Shown piece after piece: positions 1-11,441 of a DNA stretch of 64,000 bases. The position numbers and the translations under genes are program-made. The stretch's first letter is position 1; every line of letters starts with the position of its first letter. The notes below the pieces were generated by a model. The model was given only the letters and a program-made list of their open reading frames with translations. It was not told where the DNA came from and did no database searches. Origin of the DNA: Eumeta japonica (Eukaryota; Arthropoda; Insecta; Lepidoptera; Psychidae); contig BGZK01000106.1 of the NCBI GenBank assembly GCA_005406025.1, positions 62,001 through 126,000 on the forward strand. Direction: 5' to 3'.

Positions 1-895
1 GCAATTTTCAATAATATATTTTCGTTATGCTACTTTGGCAAAGTTGTTTTTAAAAAGGAGGAGATTATGAACATTTGCGAAAAGATGCATAATCGATTCC
101 ATCCTGTATGTCAAGGTTCTAATGCTAACAAGTCATTTAAATTCAACAAAACTGTTATTTTTGCTACCACTGTGTTCATAAGTTGAATACGATCAAATAA
201 AAATGTTAAAGTGGTTTCATAGTAAATTATTGCGTATAGATTTTACTGAATATGTTCTAGTCGGGTATTATTACCGTTTTTGTAATGGTTCCATTGTGAC
301 CATCGATGAAAAAATAATGTAGTCATAGAAGGGACATTGGCGATACTTCTATAGGAAAACTTTGAATACGCGCGTTTCTAATTGATGTCTAGTCATGCTT
401 AGCCGTTAATACGCCTAGACGTAATCGTCTACTTTGGTCGAGTGTGACTTTTTGGAGAAAAATTGTTCTAATTTTCTTAAAAATATGAGGATGGGTTATT
501 AGATTCGGAATGACGTAAAAAAACATTAACAAGATTTTTTACTCAGACAAAAATTGCAATTGTTATTAACAAAAAACAAAAAAAAAAATAAAAAGGAGAG
601 AAGTTCACATGTTTGGCAATAATTCGAAATCTAAAAGTAAAAGCAGGTACTAAAAAAAATCTTAAACAGAAGAAAATTATCTAAAAAAGAGTTTTGCCAC
701 TCGGGACTTTCTCTCTATTATTTATAATTTCAATTTAACATTCAAAATAGAGTTACATGCGATTGTAGAAGTACGAGAACGCCTCCTCTAGAGAATACAG
801 CACTTAAGTATTTATGAATGTATCTGTGTATTTTATTTTAGTTTTAAGCGTAGGGCACTTCTAAGTGTCTTAAATTTTACACTCAAATATTACAC
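1..895. other. AT-rich non-coding stretch
   Basis: No open frame of note, and no repeat that I can match inside the window. An A-rich tract lies near 571-595. I see nothing functional here. Confidence 0.6.
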
Positions 896-898
896 TTT

Positions 899-1430
899 AC
901 TAACTGTTGTCCGCGACGGTTTTCGCGTTGTGAATATGAAACATAACAATGCTTTAAGTAGACATGAAATATGCACATCATTTCTTTGTTGTCTTTTATC
1001 AACCATAGAAAATATTAGATGTCATATCATGGAGTCTTCTTCGAATCCACAATGTTTATTGCTCGATTACTTTTCTTTACCATGGACTTTATTTATTTAA
1101 AACATTAAGGATGTTATGAGTAATTGAACACATTTTTTTTCTGTGTCACTAGCGCTGTCAAAAAATCTAACGTCAGGTAGATAGCATTTGTTAAGGTCTT
1201 TTCAGTAGGTACCTACTTCAAATTAGAGAGTGGGAAAAAATTGAATTTGCTGTTTGCCCAGGCCCTGGTTAATGTAGTATGATAAGTTTTGTCCTAAGTT
1301 AAGCAGTAGATGTGTCTTAAGTAAAGCTAATGCAAGACTAAAAGTTTTTTAAAGTCAGTCCATTAGTTTTTGAATTGTGTTTGAAGAAACAAACACACAC
1401 ACATACAGAAAGACGAAAATTTTAAAAGAA
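899..1430 (+). repeat. Old dispersed repeat, copy 1 (pairs with 25055-25610)
   Basis: The stretch begins CTAACTGTTGTCCGCG and ends in an A/C-rich tail (AAACAAACACACACACAC). Block after block lines up in the same order with 25055-25610: GAAAATATTAGATGTCAT, GTGTCACTAGCGCTGTCAA, a TTAGTAGG(A/T)AC-type block, GGTTAATGTAGTATGA, then a block ending CATTAGTTTTTGA. Similarity is moderate with many small indels, so both copies are old. The head is of the type I recall from lepidopteran dispersed repeats, possibly the 3' part of a non-LTR element. The class cannot be settled here, since no reverse transcriptase is visible. Confidence 0.6.
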
Positions 1431-1452
1431 ACGAGAGGGACCAGTGTTATTC

Positions 1453-1454
<2 letters not shown>

Positions 1455-1485
<31 letters not shown>
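1455..1485. repeat. (AT)n microsatellite
   Basis: Uninterrupted AT dinucleotide run of about 15 units, just after the tail of the preceding dispersed repeat. Confidence 0.9.
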
Positions 1486-1489
<4 letters not shown>

Positions 1490-1639
1490 ATGCTGCTTAT
1501 TCATTTATAAATGTGTCACATATTTTGAAAATTATTTTTCCTTTTAAAGTAGGCATGTTATATTTTTTTTAACTCTATCGATATAAGTGATAACCTTATA
1601 TTAGGTTGTTGTATTAGTTTTTTATATCACCCCCTTGCT

Positions 1640-1935
1640 GAGGCATACCTTCCCACAATCCTTTTATTTCATCGCTGTTGCGATGACAACGGCACTGACA
1701 ACTTAACGTGCTCTCTGAGGCACGGAGAGAGTGGCTTAACTTGACTTAAGTTAAAAAACCCATCGTACATGAGAGAGTGGTTTAATTTGACTTAAGTCAA
1801 AAAACCCGTCGGTCATGAGAGAATGACTCAATTTGACTTAAATTAAAAATCGCATTGGCGAATTCGTTCATGGTCAGGACCGAACCGGGTACTTTGACGT
1901 TTCTTTTACTGAAAATCTTGTGTGAATCTCCCCTG
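1640..1935 (-). mobile_element. tRNA-like SINE copy A with internal triplication
   Basis: Read on the minus strand, this has a B-box-like CCCGGTTCGGTCCTGACC followed by AACGAAT, then a TTTTTTGACTTAAGTC-type block, then CCGTGCCTCAGAGAGCACG and a T/A-rich tail. The same order of blocks is seen at 24280-24400 (+) and 46225-46475 (-), with a weaker match at 61565-61705 (-). Copy A differs in carrying the middle block three times as a 46-bp tandem (1725-1770, 1771-1816, 1817-1862). I recall this tail from a widespread lepidopteran SINE or short repeat, but that is memory, not a search. Target-site duplications were not identified. Confidence 0.6.
1725..1862. repeat. Three 46-bp tandem units inside SINE copy A
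   Basis: Units start GAGAGAGTGG at 1725 and 1771 and GAGAGAATGA at 1817. Each contains a TTGACTTAA core and ends near CATCGTACAT or CGTCGGTCAT. Units 1 and 2 are nearly identical; unit 3 is more diverged. Confidence 0.85.
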
Positions 1936-2604
1936 AAAGGCGTCAAAATCACGACATTATTGACGCCTGCTTTGGGAGGAATCCGTTCATTGAACCGCAA
2001 ATCGGCTCGATATCGTGTCATATGACGTCTAACTCTGTCGGGCGACGTCGACCTGAACAACGGACGGACAGGCCGGAGGCTGTATCCTGCCCACGGGACG
2101 TCGATATTGTATTATTGACAACTGTAATAGGAATGGGCGCCATTACTGCGAGGTCGTACGCGGCGACTGTACACGGCGCAAAATAGGTTATTTTCTCACG
2201 ATGTCGGTTTAAATATCTTTGTTAAACGTCCGTTGTTATGAGATAGTGTCGTGCACTCGGGTGCGGATTAAAAATGTGGTTCGGTCATTCTAAATACTCC
2301 GGAGAGGTGTTTGTAGTTTTTTTTTGTTTATGGTATTGTACACTGCGCTTCGTAACGTAAAAAAATGCAAATTTTCAACTACATTCGACAGAGAATGTCG
2401 AAGATCGATATTGAAACATGTTTTTATATATTTGGCAATTTTGTTAACATTTTGAAATTAGTGATTGATTATTGTGTGTTGAGAATTTTTAACCCAGTGC
2501 AATTTTAGGGTCACAGAAAGTTGTTAACAATTGAATCGAATTGAATTAAATAACGAATAAATATTTTTATTCGGTATTAATCAAACTTTACTTCAACTTT
2601 ATAT
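1936..2604. other. Non-coding stretch with a GC-richer part
   Basis: About 1936-2270 is GC-richer (CGTCGGGCGACGTCGACC and similar CpG-rich words), and the remainder is AT-rich. An 87-codon minus-strand frame (1797-2060) runs through the SINE and is not credible as a gene. Confidence 0.4.
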
Positions 2605-3926
2605 TTAGTCCATTAAAATGTTACATTTTTAGGCCTTTGCGTTTTTTAGACGTAATTTTAATTGAGTGTAAAGCTAAAAACAAGCGTTAGGGGTTGAAAT
2701 GGTATTTGATATATCTCTTAAACTATTTATTTGATAAAAAAATTTGTTAACATTTTTAGTTACAAATTAAATTCTCTACAACTTTGGTCCGTAACTTTTT
2801 GTCGTATAACTATAAATAAAAAGAATCTTCAGAGAAAAATTTATATTTTCGATTTAACTTTTTATCATTTTACGAAAAATGATATCTGACCATTTTGTAG
2901 ATCGTTTTTGAGGAACAACTTTCATTCGCATCATTTTTCATTAAGTCAATAGTTAAGGTTTTACAGCGCTCCAGAAGCGAGTACTATTTTCAGTACTCTT
3001 AACTATACCTATATTATTGTGTACCTATAATATGTCATCAGTTATTGATTGTATTTTTTTTACTTTATTATTATAATTTTTAATTCTAAATTTTGCAATA
3101 TTATTAATAATTAAATATTGACTCTTTTCCCCACCACCCACGAGGTAGAGTCTAGAGGCGCGTTTTTTTTTACGTGCTATCCCCAATAGGCATAATCCAC
3201 GGTGATTTTCTAAATTAGAACTACTCCGTCCTCAGTCGTTTCGATGGACCAGGCTGCGGCTCAGCATCTGATCGGGTTTCTGAATTAAATACCAGTGGGA
3301 GAACTGGAGAAGGAAGGGGTGTTAATGTTGGCGGTTCATCATCAAAGTCATTTTCATTATGAAATTAATATATAATAATAAAGTAAAAAAAAAATAAAAA
3401 AAAAACCAATAACTGATGACATATAGGTACACACGTATAATATAGGTATAGTTAAGAGTACTGAAAAATAGTACTCACTTCGGAGCGCTGTAAAACCTTA
3501 ACTATTGACTTAATGAAAAAATGATGCGAATGAAAGTTGTTCCTCAAAAAACGATCTACAAAATGGTCAGATATCATTTTTCGTAAAATGATAAAAAAGT
3601 TAAATCGAAAAATATAAATTTTTTCGAATTTCTGAAGATTTTCGCTTATAACTTTTTATTTATAGTTATACGACAAAAGTTACTGGACCAAAGTTGTAGA
3701 GAATTTAATTTGTAACTAAAAATGTTAACAAATTTTTATCAAATAAATAGTTTAAGAGATATATCGTAAATACCATTTCAACCCCATTTTCAAGATGGCC
3801 GTGGGACAAGGGTGGCGACCCCACAAACTTGTTTTTAGCTTTACACTGACCCCCCCCACACATCAAAAAAATAAAATTACGTCCTCTAAAAAACGCAACC
3901 CCAAATGTAACTTTTCAATGGACTAA
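2605..3926. mobile_element. 1.3-kb foldback element with long inverted arms
   Basis: The left arm (about 2605-3080) and right arm (about 3365-3926) are inverted copies of each other. Both start TTAGTCCATT at the outer edge. They share ACAACTTTGGTCC, TATAACTATAAATAAAAAG, CTTTCATTCGCATCATTTTT, CAATAGTTAAGGTTTTACAG and CAGTACTCTTAACTATACC in mirrored order. Similarity is high. The right arm holds short blocks that the left arm has lost, for example around 3785-3840. A central loop of about 280 bp carries a short open frame. Such arms fit a non-autonomous DNA transposon or foldback element. The outer flanks show no clear target duplication. I recall similar arms from other moth sequences but cannot name the superfamily. 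Confidence 0.8.
3221..3364 (-). pseudogene. Short open-frame tail inside the foldback element
   Basis: On the minus strand, about 46 codons are open between an upstream stop and a TAG at 3221-3223. The inferred peptide is acidic and proline/serine-rich, with NDFDDEPP near its start and GPSKRLRTE at its end. The composition and the basic C-terminus look more like a protein tail than random sequence, and the position in the loop fits the last piece of the element's own coding region. No domain can be recognised, there is no start of its own, and a chance frame remains possible. Confidence 0.3.
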
Positions 3927-3929
3927 TTG

Positions 3930-5055
3930 TGTTTTAGAGCGACCGATGTATATTTTCTTCTTTGCCATTTATTTTCACTCTTAATTTTTAATTATTGAAG
4001 TACATTTGAACTATTTTGAAAAAAGGTAATAATACACATATATAAACGTTAGGGATTCAATCTATGAAAATGACTTTCAGGTATTTAAAGAGAAACATCA
4101 AAATAGCTGAACTTGGTTCAGGATAGTACTATAATTATAGACTTTTAGTACTAACAAAAAAGTATTGCTATTATGTTATATTTGCCGCAATCCGTTGCGC
4201 GATATTCAATGAAAACTCAAGAAGAGTAGGATAAAACCATAATATACCTACTAGTTATGAAGTGCTGTATGATATAAGGAATGACAAGTAAGACAAACGA
4301 GACGATCGCATTGATATGGTATTTGGTTTTGACTTCACAATCGGGTGTTTTTAAGTTGGAAGCATTAATGCACGAGCAAAGACTTGTTATATAAACAGGT
4401 AGCACACGGCTGATTCAGCTTAATCCAAGTAATTTGAAATATTCCGAACATTCCGTCTGAACTCGCGTCTTTGCACTTTTATTATTGAATACGCTTCATT
4501 TTTTAAAAAAACCCAAGTTGTTCATAGTCATTTAGTCAGAAATAAGACTAGAATCAACAAAAATAAAAAAAAATAATTGGTCTCACGGCTTTAATGATAT
4601 AGTTTGCATTCAGTGGACATACTCCTTTGTCGCTCTGACCTTTAAGGTTTCTAAATTGGACAAGATCGGTACATGTCGAGTCATAGACTAGCAGAAAATG
4701 GCGAAATTCTTTAACGCAGTAACATCTTCTGAAAAAGAAAGTATGGTTTTTAAACATGCGTTCACTGGCCATTTTTCACAGATATATCTAGTATTGAGCC
4801 TAAGCAAACCAAATAATAATTTATTTTTCACACTTAGATGAACATTTCACGAGTAACGATTTCACGATTCATTTTCCGATCAAAATTTATCAAATTCATA
4901 GAAAATTTTGCGTTAATCGTTCGATTAAAAATTAGCGCAAATGAAAATTTCATCACAATTTTTTCGTTGAAGTACAAAATTTCGTAAGTGGGAGTTCAAC
5001 ATGACCTTGGCCGATTTTAAATACGCTTAATTAATTCACATGATGTGAGCATTTT
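3930..5055. other. AT-rich non-coding stretch
   Basis: Two short minus-strand frames (4217-4405, 4554-4772) show no family resemblance. No repeats were matched. Confidence 0.5.
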
Positions 5056-5059
5056 TTCC

Positions 5060-5500
5060 CCTATTAATATCGACGGAGCGGCTGCACTGCGCTCTCATCG
5101 CTGTATTGTTTAGTACAGTACAACGCACGAACCTCTGCCGGTGTGAAGTTAGTCGCGAAAGCGTAGCAACGGCGTAAAACAGAAACGCGGGGGTGGAGAA
5201 GTACGGGTCGTCGGGGAGTGTTGAAGCTGCGTATTACAACATTTGCAGGCAATCCAGAGCAGCAGAGTTTCGTGCGTTGTAACAGTACGTAAGCAGCGAT
5301 AAAAAGTACAACGACGAGTGCGCGTCTATGCGGCTGTGCCTCCGTGGGCAGTGGGCCTTAACCGCATTTGTAGGGAAAAAGTCGCAGCCGAAGAAAAGGA
5401 GTCCACGCTTAAGGCCCTGTTGATTTACCTGTTGTTTTGCAGTTTGCCGTGACACGATTCGTTGCGCCACGTTTTTATCGTTTCATCGGCAAAAGGCGCA
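5060..5500 (-). repeat. GC-rich dispersed repeat X, copy 1
   Basis: Read on the minus strand, the block CAACGCACGAAACTCTGC ... GGATTGCCTG ... CTTCACACCGGCAGAG ... CGTGCGTTGTACTGTAC lines up in order and spacing with 63765-63955 on the plus strand. The two copies differ by substitutions and short indels and do not keep one common reading frame. The 62- and 78-codon frames here are therefore most likely incidental. I recall similar text from moth repeats, and the element class is unknown. Confidence 0.55.
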
Positions 5501-5529
5501 ACCTCTCACGTTTTTATTTTATCTAGGGA

Positions 5530-5640
5530 TCGAATTTTAGCCCTCCACGCTGGTCTAATTCTGGTCGGGATTGTCAATGACTTTTCCCCCAACGCGATGA
5601 CCTCGTCCGAAGTCGCCGGCTCAACATACTCCGCGAGACA
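5530..5640 (-). repeat. Possible SINE tail fragment
   Basis: CCTCCACGCTGGTC followed by a TGGTCGGGATTG-type stretch resembles the CCTCCGCGCTGGTC block inside SINE copy C near 46250. The rest is diverged, so this is a weak call. It overlaps a 93-codon plus-strand frame (5462-5743) with no recognisable content. Confidence 0.3.
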
Positions 5641-5744
5641 TGGAACGAGTTGCTTAATTCGATTTTCGTTAAAAATTAATCGACCACTTCCCCCCGTGCT
5701 TGATAAGGTCAGAGTTGAGTTCTACCTTTTGATTCGAAAATAAT

Positions 5745-6685
5745 GATTTTAACCATTGATGACCGATCGTTCACCACACACATGGTATAGATAAGGACAT
5801 TCCATATTAAAGCATAACCAAGAAGTATTGTCGTCCGCACTTCAGGCACGAATAGGGTTTGATACTGAAAAGTATCTAACGAATTGTGAGTTCCGCTCAG
5901 AAAGGGATTTATTCTTTTTTTTGAAGTTAAGCATTTTATATGGCAATTCGATAATAGATAACTGGATGTGAGTGAAATTTCAAGGTCGTGTCACGTTTAG
6001 GCACATTTCGTTACACGAGAAAGATGTAACATAGGGAGAAGGAGAAGAAAAGAGCTATACATTCTGACGATACGGGAGTGAAGCAAAAGAAAGCGATGAA
6101 TACACAATGATACAGGGCGACAGAATTAAATAGTGTCGCTTATGCGCGTGTTGTAGATGTACGCGTTAAAAGCGATAGATGAACATCTGAGGTACAACGT
6201 GTTGTGTAATTAATATTTAACTTTATGTTTTGAGACATTAACGTTTTTTTTAAGTTTGTTTTCTGTGATTGTTTGATTACTTAAGTGAAGGATTATTATT
6301 TAGGAGATTCAATTCTATTATTGTTGAAGTTCTGCATGCGCATTTTTCTTTGTATTACAATTTTTGTGTATGGTTTCTCATTGAGACCCGACACTAGAGT
6401 CATTCTCTTCTTTGCTAAAATATGTCAAGCTTGACCGACCCGCTGCTTAATGCGAATGATATCTATTTATCCCGATTTCGCTGGTGGATTCGACGAAACA
6501 TGGGGTCAAAAGGAAGCGCGACTAAAAAACAAAACAAACAAACAAAAAAAAAACAAAAGCCGGGCTTACTATCTACAAAATCGACTTTATTCCAAGAGGA
6601 CCGATCGGACAACGAAAAAAGTACAGTCAACGAGAAAAAGTAATTCGAACAATCACCATCACGTGCGCCCATCGAAAGACATTAT
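5745..6685. other. Non-coding stretch
   Basis: Mostly AT-rich, with overlapping short frames at 6420-6690 on both strands driven by A-rich lysine codons. Nothing recognisable. Confidence 0.5.
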
Positions 6686-6689
6686 CGCG

Positions 6690-6905
6690 TAATCACGTGA
6701 TCATCCTCCCCCTCCGGCGCGGCGCGCGTCCCCCGCGAGCGGTGAGAGGGGGCGAATAATTACTCCATTACACGCCAATAGCAACATAAGATGCTTTTGT
6801 GCCAGACAAAAGGGCCCCGGTAATTGGAACACTACTGGGGCCACCCTGCGGCCTATCGGACTTACACGCGTGCTCTCCAAATCCGCCAGCTATATGATAT
6901 TTATT
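6690..6905. promoter_or_regulatory. GC-richer island, candidate conserved non-coding element
   Basis: Compositionally distinct from its surroundings. It contains the palindromic ATCACGTGAT (E-box CACGTG core), TAATTACTCCATTAC and GGTAATTGG homeodomain-like cores, and a CpG-rich stretch (CCGGCGCGGCGCGCG). No open frame and no match elsewhere in the window. The regulatory reading is inferred from composition and motifs only; an old unmatched transposon is the alternative. Confidence 0.35.
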
Positions 6906-8585
6906 CATGTTGAAATAGTCGACGTTCCTGTCTGTACGTCATTAATTTTTCATGGCTTAATAAAAAGTTGTTTCAGTTTCAGAATAAAATATAATGATTT
7001 TACAAAAAGAAATTTTGTAAATATTAATAACAGTAAATGAAATATCTACAAAAATAAATAGTGAATAAGAATTAATATTAGTATAGGTAATTTTCTAATT
7101 AATCATAAATAAAGATCCTTATCCACGATTTCGAATATTCAGGAAAACAAATACAACTCGACATGTTAAGTTGTGAATAAAGTAAATTTTATGGTGTCTT
7201 ATATTATTGAACTGAATAACATAAAATTACTTTTGACTTCAATAACATTATTTTTGCCTATCTTTATCTATAAAAATCTTATAAGAATTTCTAGTTAAAA
7301 ACACTTAACAGCTAATACAGTTACAACTTTTTTTTTTAATATGCTTGAATCAGTATATGATAAAACATTGTCAGTTATGCGATCAACAATTTCGCCGAGG
7401 CGATACGACAGCCGAAGCGCCGTTGAGTCGATGCGAAGCTTCCCGTGTGCCGTATGTTAAGTCACCAACAGATTTGCTCCTCGAGCGAATGGTTTACTTT
7501 TCCACTTAGGAGTTAGTTTGTGTTCGATCTTATTTATATTTCCGAAGCATAGGCGTCAAGCGCGAGTCGACGTCGTGCGATTTGCGGTCCTGTTGCATTT
7601 TAATTTGTTTGTACGAATTGTACGCAAACGAGAATTTCGAAAAAAATTGCGACCGCCTATTTCGTATTTTAGCGACCACCTAGACCATCAGAGTTATTTT
7701 ATGAGATTATCGATGACTTTATCACATATCGATGCTTTTTTTTTTACATAACAGGTACTCAATGTAACAGAAAATTAAAACTGTTATCAATTTATTTTAT
7801 GGAGAATAATTTCGCAATCCGTATACTAAATATCAGTTCAGAGCCCGAAACCGTGTTTGTTATTGTTATATGTTATTTTGCCTCAAAACAAGTGTCATAT
7901 AATATTCAGATCTGAGAATGGTGTACGTCGTCGTGCAGCATTCGAAGAGTTATTTGAAAAACTTCAGACAATAGTAGGTCATTGTCTCAAAAAGGGAAGG
8001 GTGGAAAATTCAAAATATGACTGTATTAGGAAAACTGTATAAGTGTAGGAGGGTGAATTACCTCACGAAGAATATTTATTATGGGGTCGATTCTGAATTC
8101 TAAAAAATGCGCTAATTATTATGGAGTAGGAAGAATTACTTTTTTCTTTAATTATTATTTATTTTCTGATGATAATTTTCATATTTATTTCTTTGAAATA
8201 TTTCAAAGAAATAAATATGTATATATTAGTATACAATATTAGAGGTTCTTATTATTTCTATTTATTATATAAATTCCGTATATTATGGATAACGTTGCTT
8301 CTCAATACATTAGGCAAGCGCCTTATTTGTCTACACTTATACGGTTACTGTGCAATATTTTAAAAATTACGGTTTTAAATCGTACTGTTATTCGATATTC
8401 GATAACTAACGTATTGTGATATTTTGATTTTGTATTTGTGACGTCGAAATAACAGATTCTGTCGACTGCAGCGACATTTTCAAAAAGACACCATCATAAA
8501 TATAGTTTCACTTTAGTGACAGTTTAAAAAACACAGGCGTTCAAAATAATAAAATTCTTGTCTGTATAAAGTGACGATATCTTCA
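6906..8585. other. AT-rich stretch with a small GC-richer patch
   Basis: The patch near 7385-7680 has CpG words such as GCCGAAGCGCCG. A 77-codon frame (7518-7751) and a 61-codon frame (7857-8042) show no resemblance to known proteins. The palindrome at 8180-8219 is listed separately. Confidence 0.5.
8180..8219. repeat. Perfect 40-bp palindrome
   Basis: The 40 bases from 8180 to 8219 equal their own reverse complement, with the centre at TTGAAATATTTCAA. The next base pair outwards does not match. All of it is AT-rich. It could extrude as a cruciform or be the fused ends of a tiny foldback element. Confidence 0.9.
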
Positions 8586-8587
8586 AA

Positions 8588-9135
8588 AGGAATGATCTAT
8601 TGTCAGCGGGCAGCATTCTCCATCGATTACGGCAAGAGGGTCTCCAAGAAAAAAAAATATACAGACGAACGCAGAACTTGCTCTTTTATTGAAGCCGGTT
8701 AATAAAGAGTTTATTCCTATCGAAGGCCGGCAACGTACTAGTGACTCCCCGGGGTCGCGGCAGTTCATGGGCGGCGATGACTGCCTACTCTCTGTTACTT
8801 CCCATGCTCTATCTATCCCTCGAATATCGTATGGAAAAAAAAACTGTTATGACGCCTTCAAAACGACAATCATCATCGTTTATCAATCGAAATCGTAATT
8901 AAAAATTGTCTAAGGTATTTAGTTTGTCGACCGCCTGACGGTTTTTGAAACGTCAGCCGAAATCATTTCGTTTCCCGCGATCGTAAAACGTCTCGACAGC
9001 GGCGAGGCAACGCCGCTTTTATTCGATCATTTAGGTATTGTTTATAAACATTAGGGTGTCGTCCCCCGGGGCTCGGGGCCTCGACGCGGCGCCGTCTCCT
9101 CTATTCGTGCCGTTTGCTGCGGTTTTGTTCCGATA
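8588..9135. promoter_or_regulatory. GC-richer island before the minisatellite
   Basis: CpG-rich segments (GGCGAGGCAACGCCGC, CCCCCGGGGCTCGGGG, CGACGCGGCGCCG) stand out against the AT-rich background. Open frames of 61-71 codons on both strands show no family features. It may be a conserved non-coding element or an unrecognised repeat. Confidence 0.3.
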
Positions 9136-9306
9136 TGTTCGTATATATTATAAGATTTATTTATTAATTCGATTTTTGTACGTCGGTTTGTTGTCACGAA
9201 AGGCGCGAAGCGTGAAACAGCATCTGAGCAATGAGGGTTCTCGTATTTTGTAGCCGTAAGCATGATGCTCTGTATAAGTAAGAAAAAGTAGAGCGCCCAG
9301 TTTTTG

Positions 9307-10366
9307 ATACTCTACGTTCTGGTAAATATATACAGATATAAAGGACAAACGGACGAACAGCGTCATAGATATGACTATCATTGTACTCTACGTTCTGGTA
9401 AATGTATACAGATATAAAGGACAAACGGACGAACAGCGTCATAGATATGACTATCATTGTACTCTACGTTCTGGTAAATGTATACAGATATAAAGGACAA
9501 ACGGACGAACAGCGTCATAGATATGACTATCATTATCACGTTCTGGTAAATGTATACAGATATAAAGGACAAACGGACGAACAGCGTCATAGATATGACT
9601 ATCATTGTACTCTACGTTCTGGTAAATGTATACAGATATAAAGGACAAACGGACGAACAGCGTCATAGATATGACTATCATTGTACTCTACGTTCTGGTA
9701 AATGTATACAGATATAAAGGACAAACGGACGAACAGCGTCATAGATATGACTATCATTGTACTCTACGTTCTGGTAAATGTATACAGATATAAAGGACAA
9801 ACGGACGAACAGCGTCATAGATATGACTATCATTGTACTCTACGTTCTGGTAAATGTATACAGATATAAAGGACAAACGGACGAACAGCGTCATAGATAT
9901 GACTATCATTGTACTCTACGTTCTGGTAAATGTATACAGATATAAAGGACAAACGGACGAATAGCGTCATAGATATGACTATCATTGTACTCTACGTTCT
10001 GGTAAATGTATACAGATATAAAGGACAAACGGACGAACAGCGTCATAGATATGACTATCATTGTACTCTACGTTCTGGTAAATGTATACAGATATAAAGG
10101 ACAAACGGACGGCCAGCGTCATAGATATGACTATCATTGTACTCTACGTTCTGGTAAATGTATACAGATATAAAGGACAAACGGACGAACAGCGTCATAG
10201 ATATGACTATCATTGTACTCTACGTTCTGGTAAATGTATACAGATATAAAGGACAAACGGACGAACAGCGTCATAGATATGACTATCATTGTACTCTACG
10301 TTCTGGTAAATGTATACAGATATAAAGGACAAACGGACGGCCAGCGTCATAGATATGACTATCATT
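9307..10366. repeat. 76-bp minisatellite, 14 units
   Basis: Units begin GTACTCTACGTTCTGG and end GACTATCATT, starting at 9307, 9383, 9459, 9535, 9607, 9683, 9759, 9835, 9911, 9987, 10063, 10139, 10215 and 10291. The fourth is 72 bp because of a 4-bp loss at its start. Units are nearly identical: most read GGACGAACAG, unit 9 reads GGACGAATAG, and units 11 and 14 read GGACGGCCAG. Each unit holds the short inverted repeat GTCATAGATATGAC. The 75-87-codon frames here are by-products of the repeat, since 76 is not a multiple of 3 and all frames are cycled. Confidence 0.97.
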
Positions 10367-10779
10367 GTATTATGCAAGTGGAAGTATAATGTATAGACAA
10401 AAATACTTGTATTTAGAATGTAATTTTGAGCAACTTTGTGGTCACTCGTTGCCGGCGCATGAAATTTTCTGCTATGCTATAAGATGCTGAAACTTTGAAG
10501 TATGTTCGCTGTCGGTCACGGCATAGACAATATTACACGAATTCAGAGAGTTTTGGAAAAAACAATCTTTCAATTATCTGCAATGGATGGCAACAATTAT
10601 TGAATGTACGTATGTGTAATTGTTTAGTTCGCGTTGGTCCGAATTAGGATGTTAATATCAACTATCAACATCAATGTCATTTGATGTTGACAACTAGTGA
10701 TCTGAAGTTTGCTGCAAGCGTAGCAATGGTTTGCCATGGACACTGATACATGTACTCTATACATAAGACGTATTTGGCG

Positions 10780-11441
10780 CTAAAGCTAGGAGCTGCCGTG
10801 GCTGCAGATCGACAGCGGCATAACCGCCGTGCGGCAGACCAAGACGAGCGGCGAATGGTTTGCGAAATGATTTGCCAATCGGCTTGGCCTGCCGTAAAAT
10901 GCTTAGAATAGCGACCGGACGACAGTACGAACGCCAGGTGAGAGAAATTCAGGCTTCAAATGTCTAGAAATAGACGAATCCTATATTCAGTGACGGATAC
11001 TTCTATGTAAAATTTGTTGGTTGATTCTTGCCTGTGATGCAGCATAGAACCCGATGCCCGTTGGATGGAAAACGTCGCCCTCGACCTCTGATCCACCGTC
11101 TCTCTTATACGGGTTCCATATGATACCTCTATAGGCTGGCGATTCGTAGACCGGACGACATTACGTATACTAAGACACAAACGGAAGAAAAATCTCTTTT
11201 GAAAAGCGACTACTTAAAGCCCCCACTCGCATCCGCGGTTAATTACATCAAACGAGGACGTATGAGACAAACGAGCGCAACGCTAAAGGGCCACCGCACT
11301 CTTAATTGCTAAATCATGTAACCCTATACCCGCTCCGTTTAGGGTCCCGCGGGGAGCGGGTGCGCGCAGACGGAGAGGGAAATAATGAGTTATAATAGCG
11401 ATCAATCAACACCCGGGGTTCCGTATTATTATTATTATTAT
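10780..11441. promoter_or_regulatory. GC-richer island with an (ATT)n run
   Basis: Segments such as GATCGACAGCGGCATAACCG, GTTAATTACATCAAACG and GGTCCCGCGGGGAGCGGG lie in an otherwise AT-rich area, and (ATT)n lies at about 11423-11441. Two minus-strand frames of 61 and 74 codons are unremarkable. Regulatory function is only a guess from composition. Confidence 0.3.

Noticed and set aside
9378..9681. Several 75-87-codon frames in the minisatellite
   Set aside because: They are forced by a stop-free 76-bp unit cycling through the three frames.
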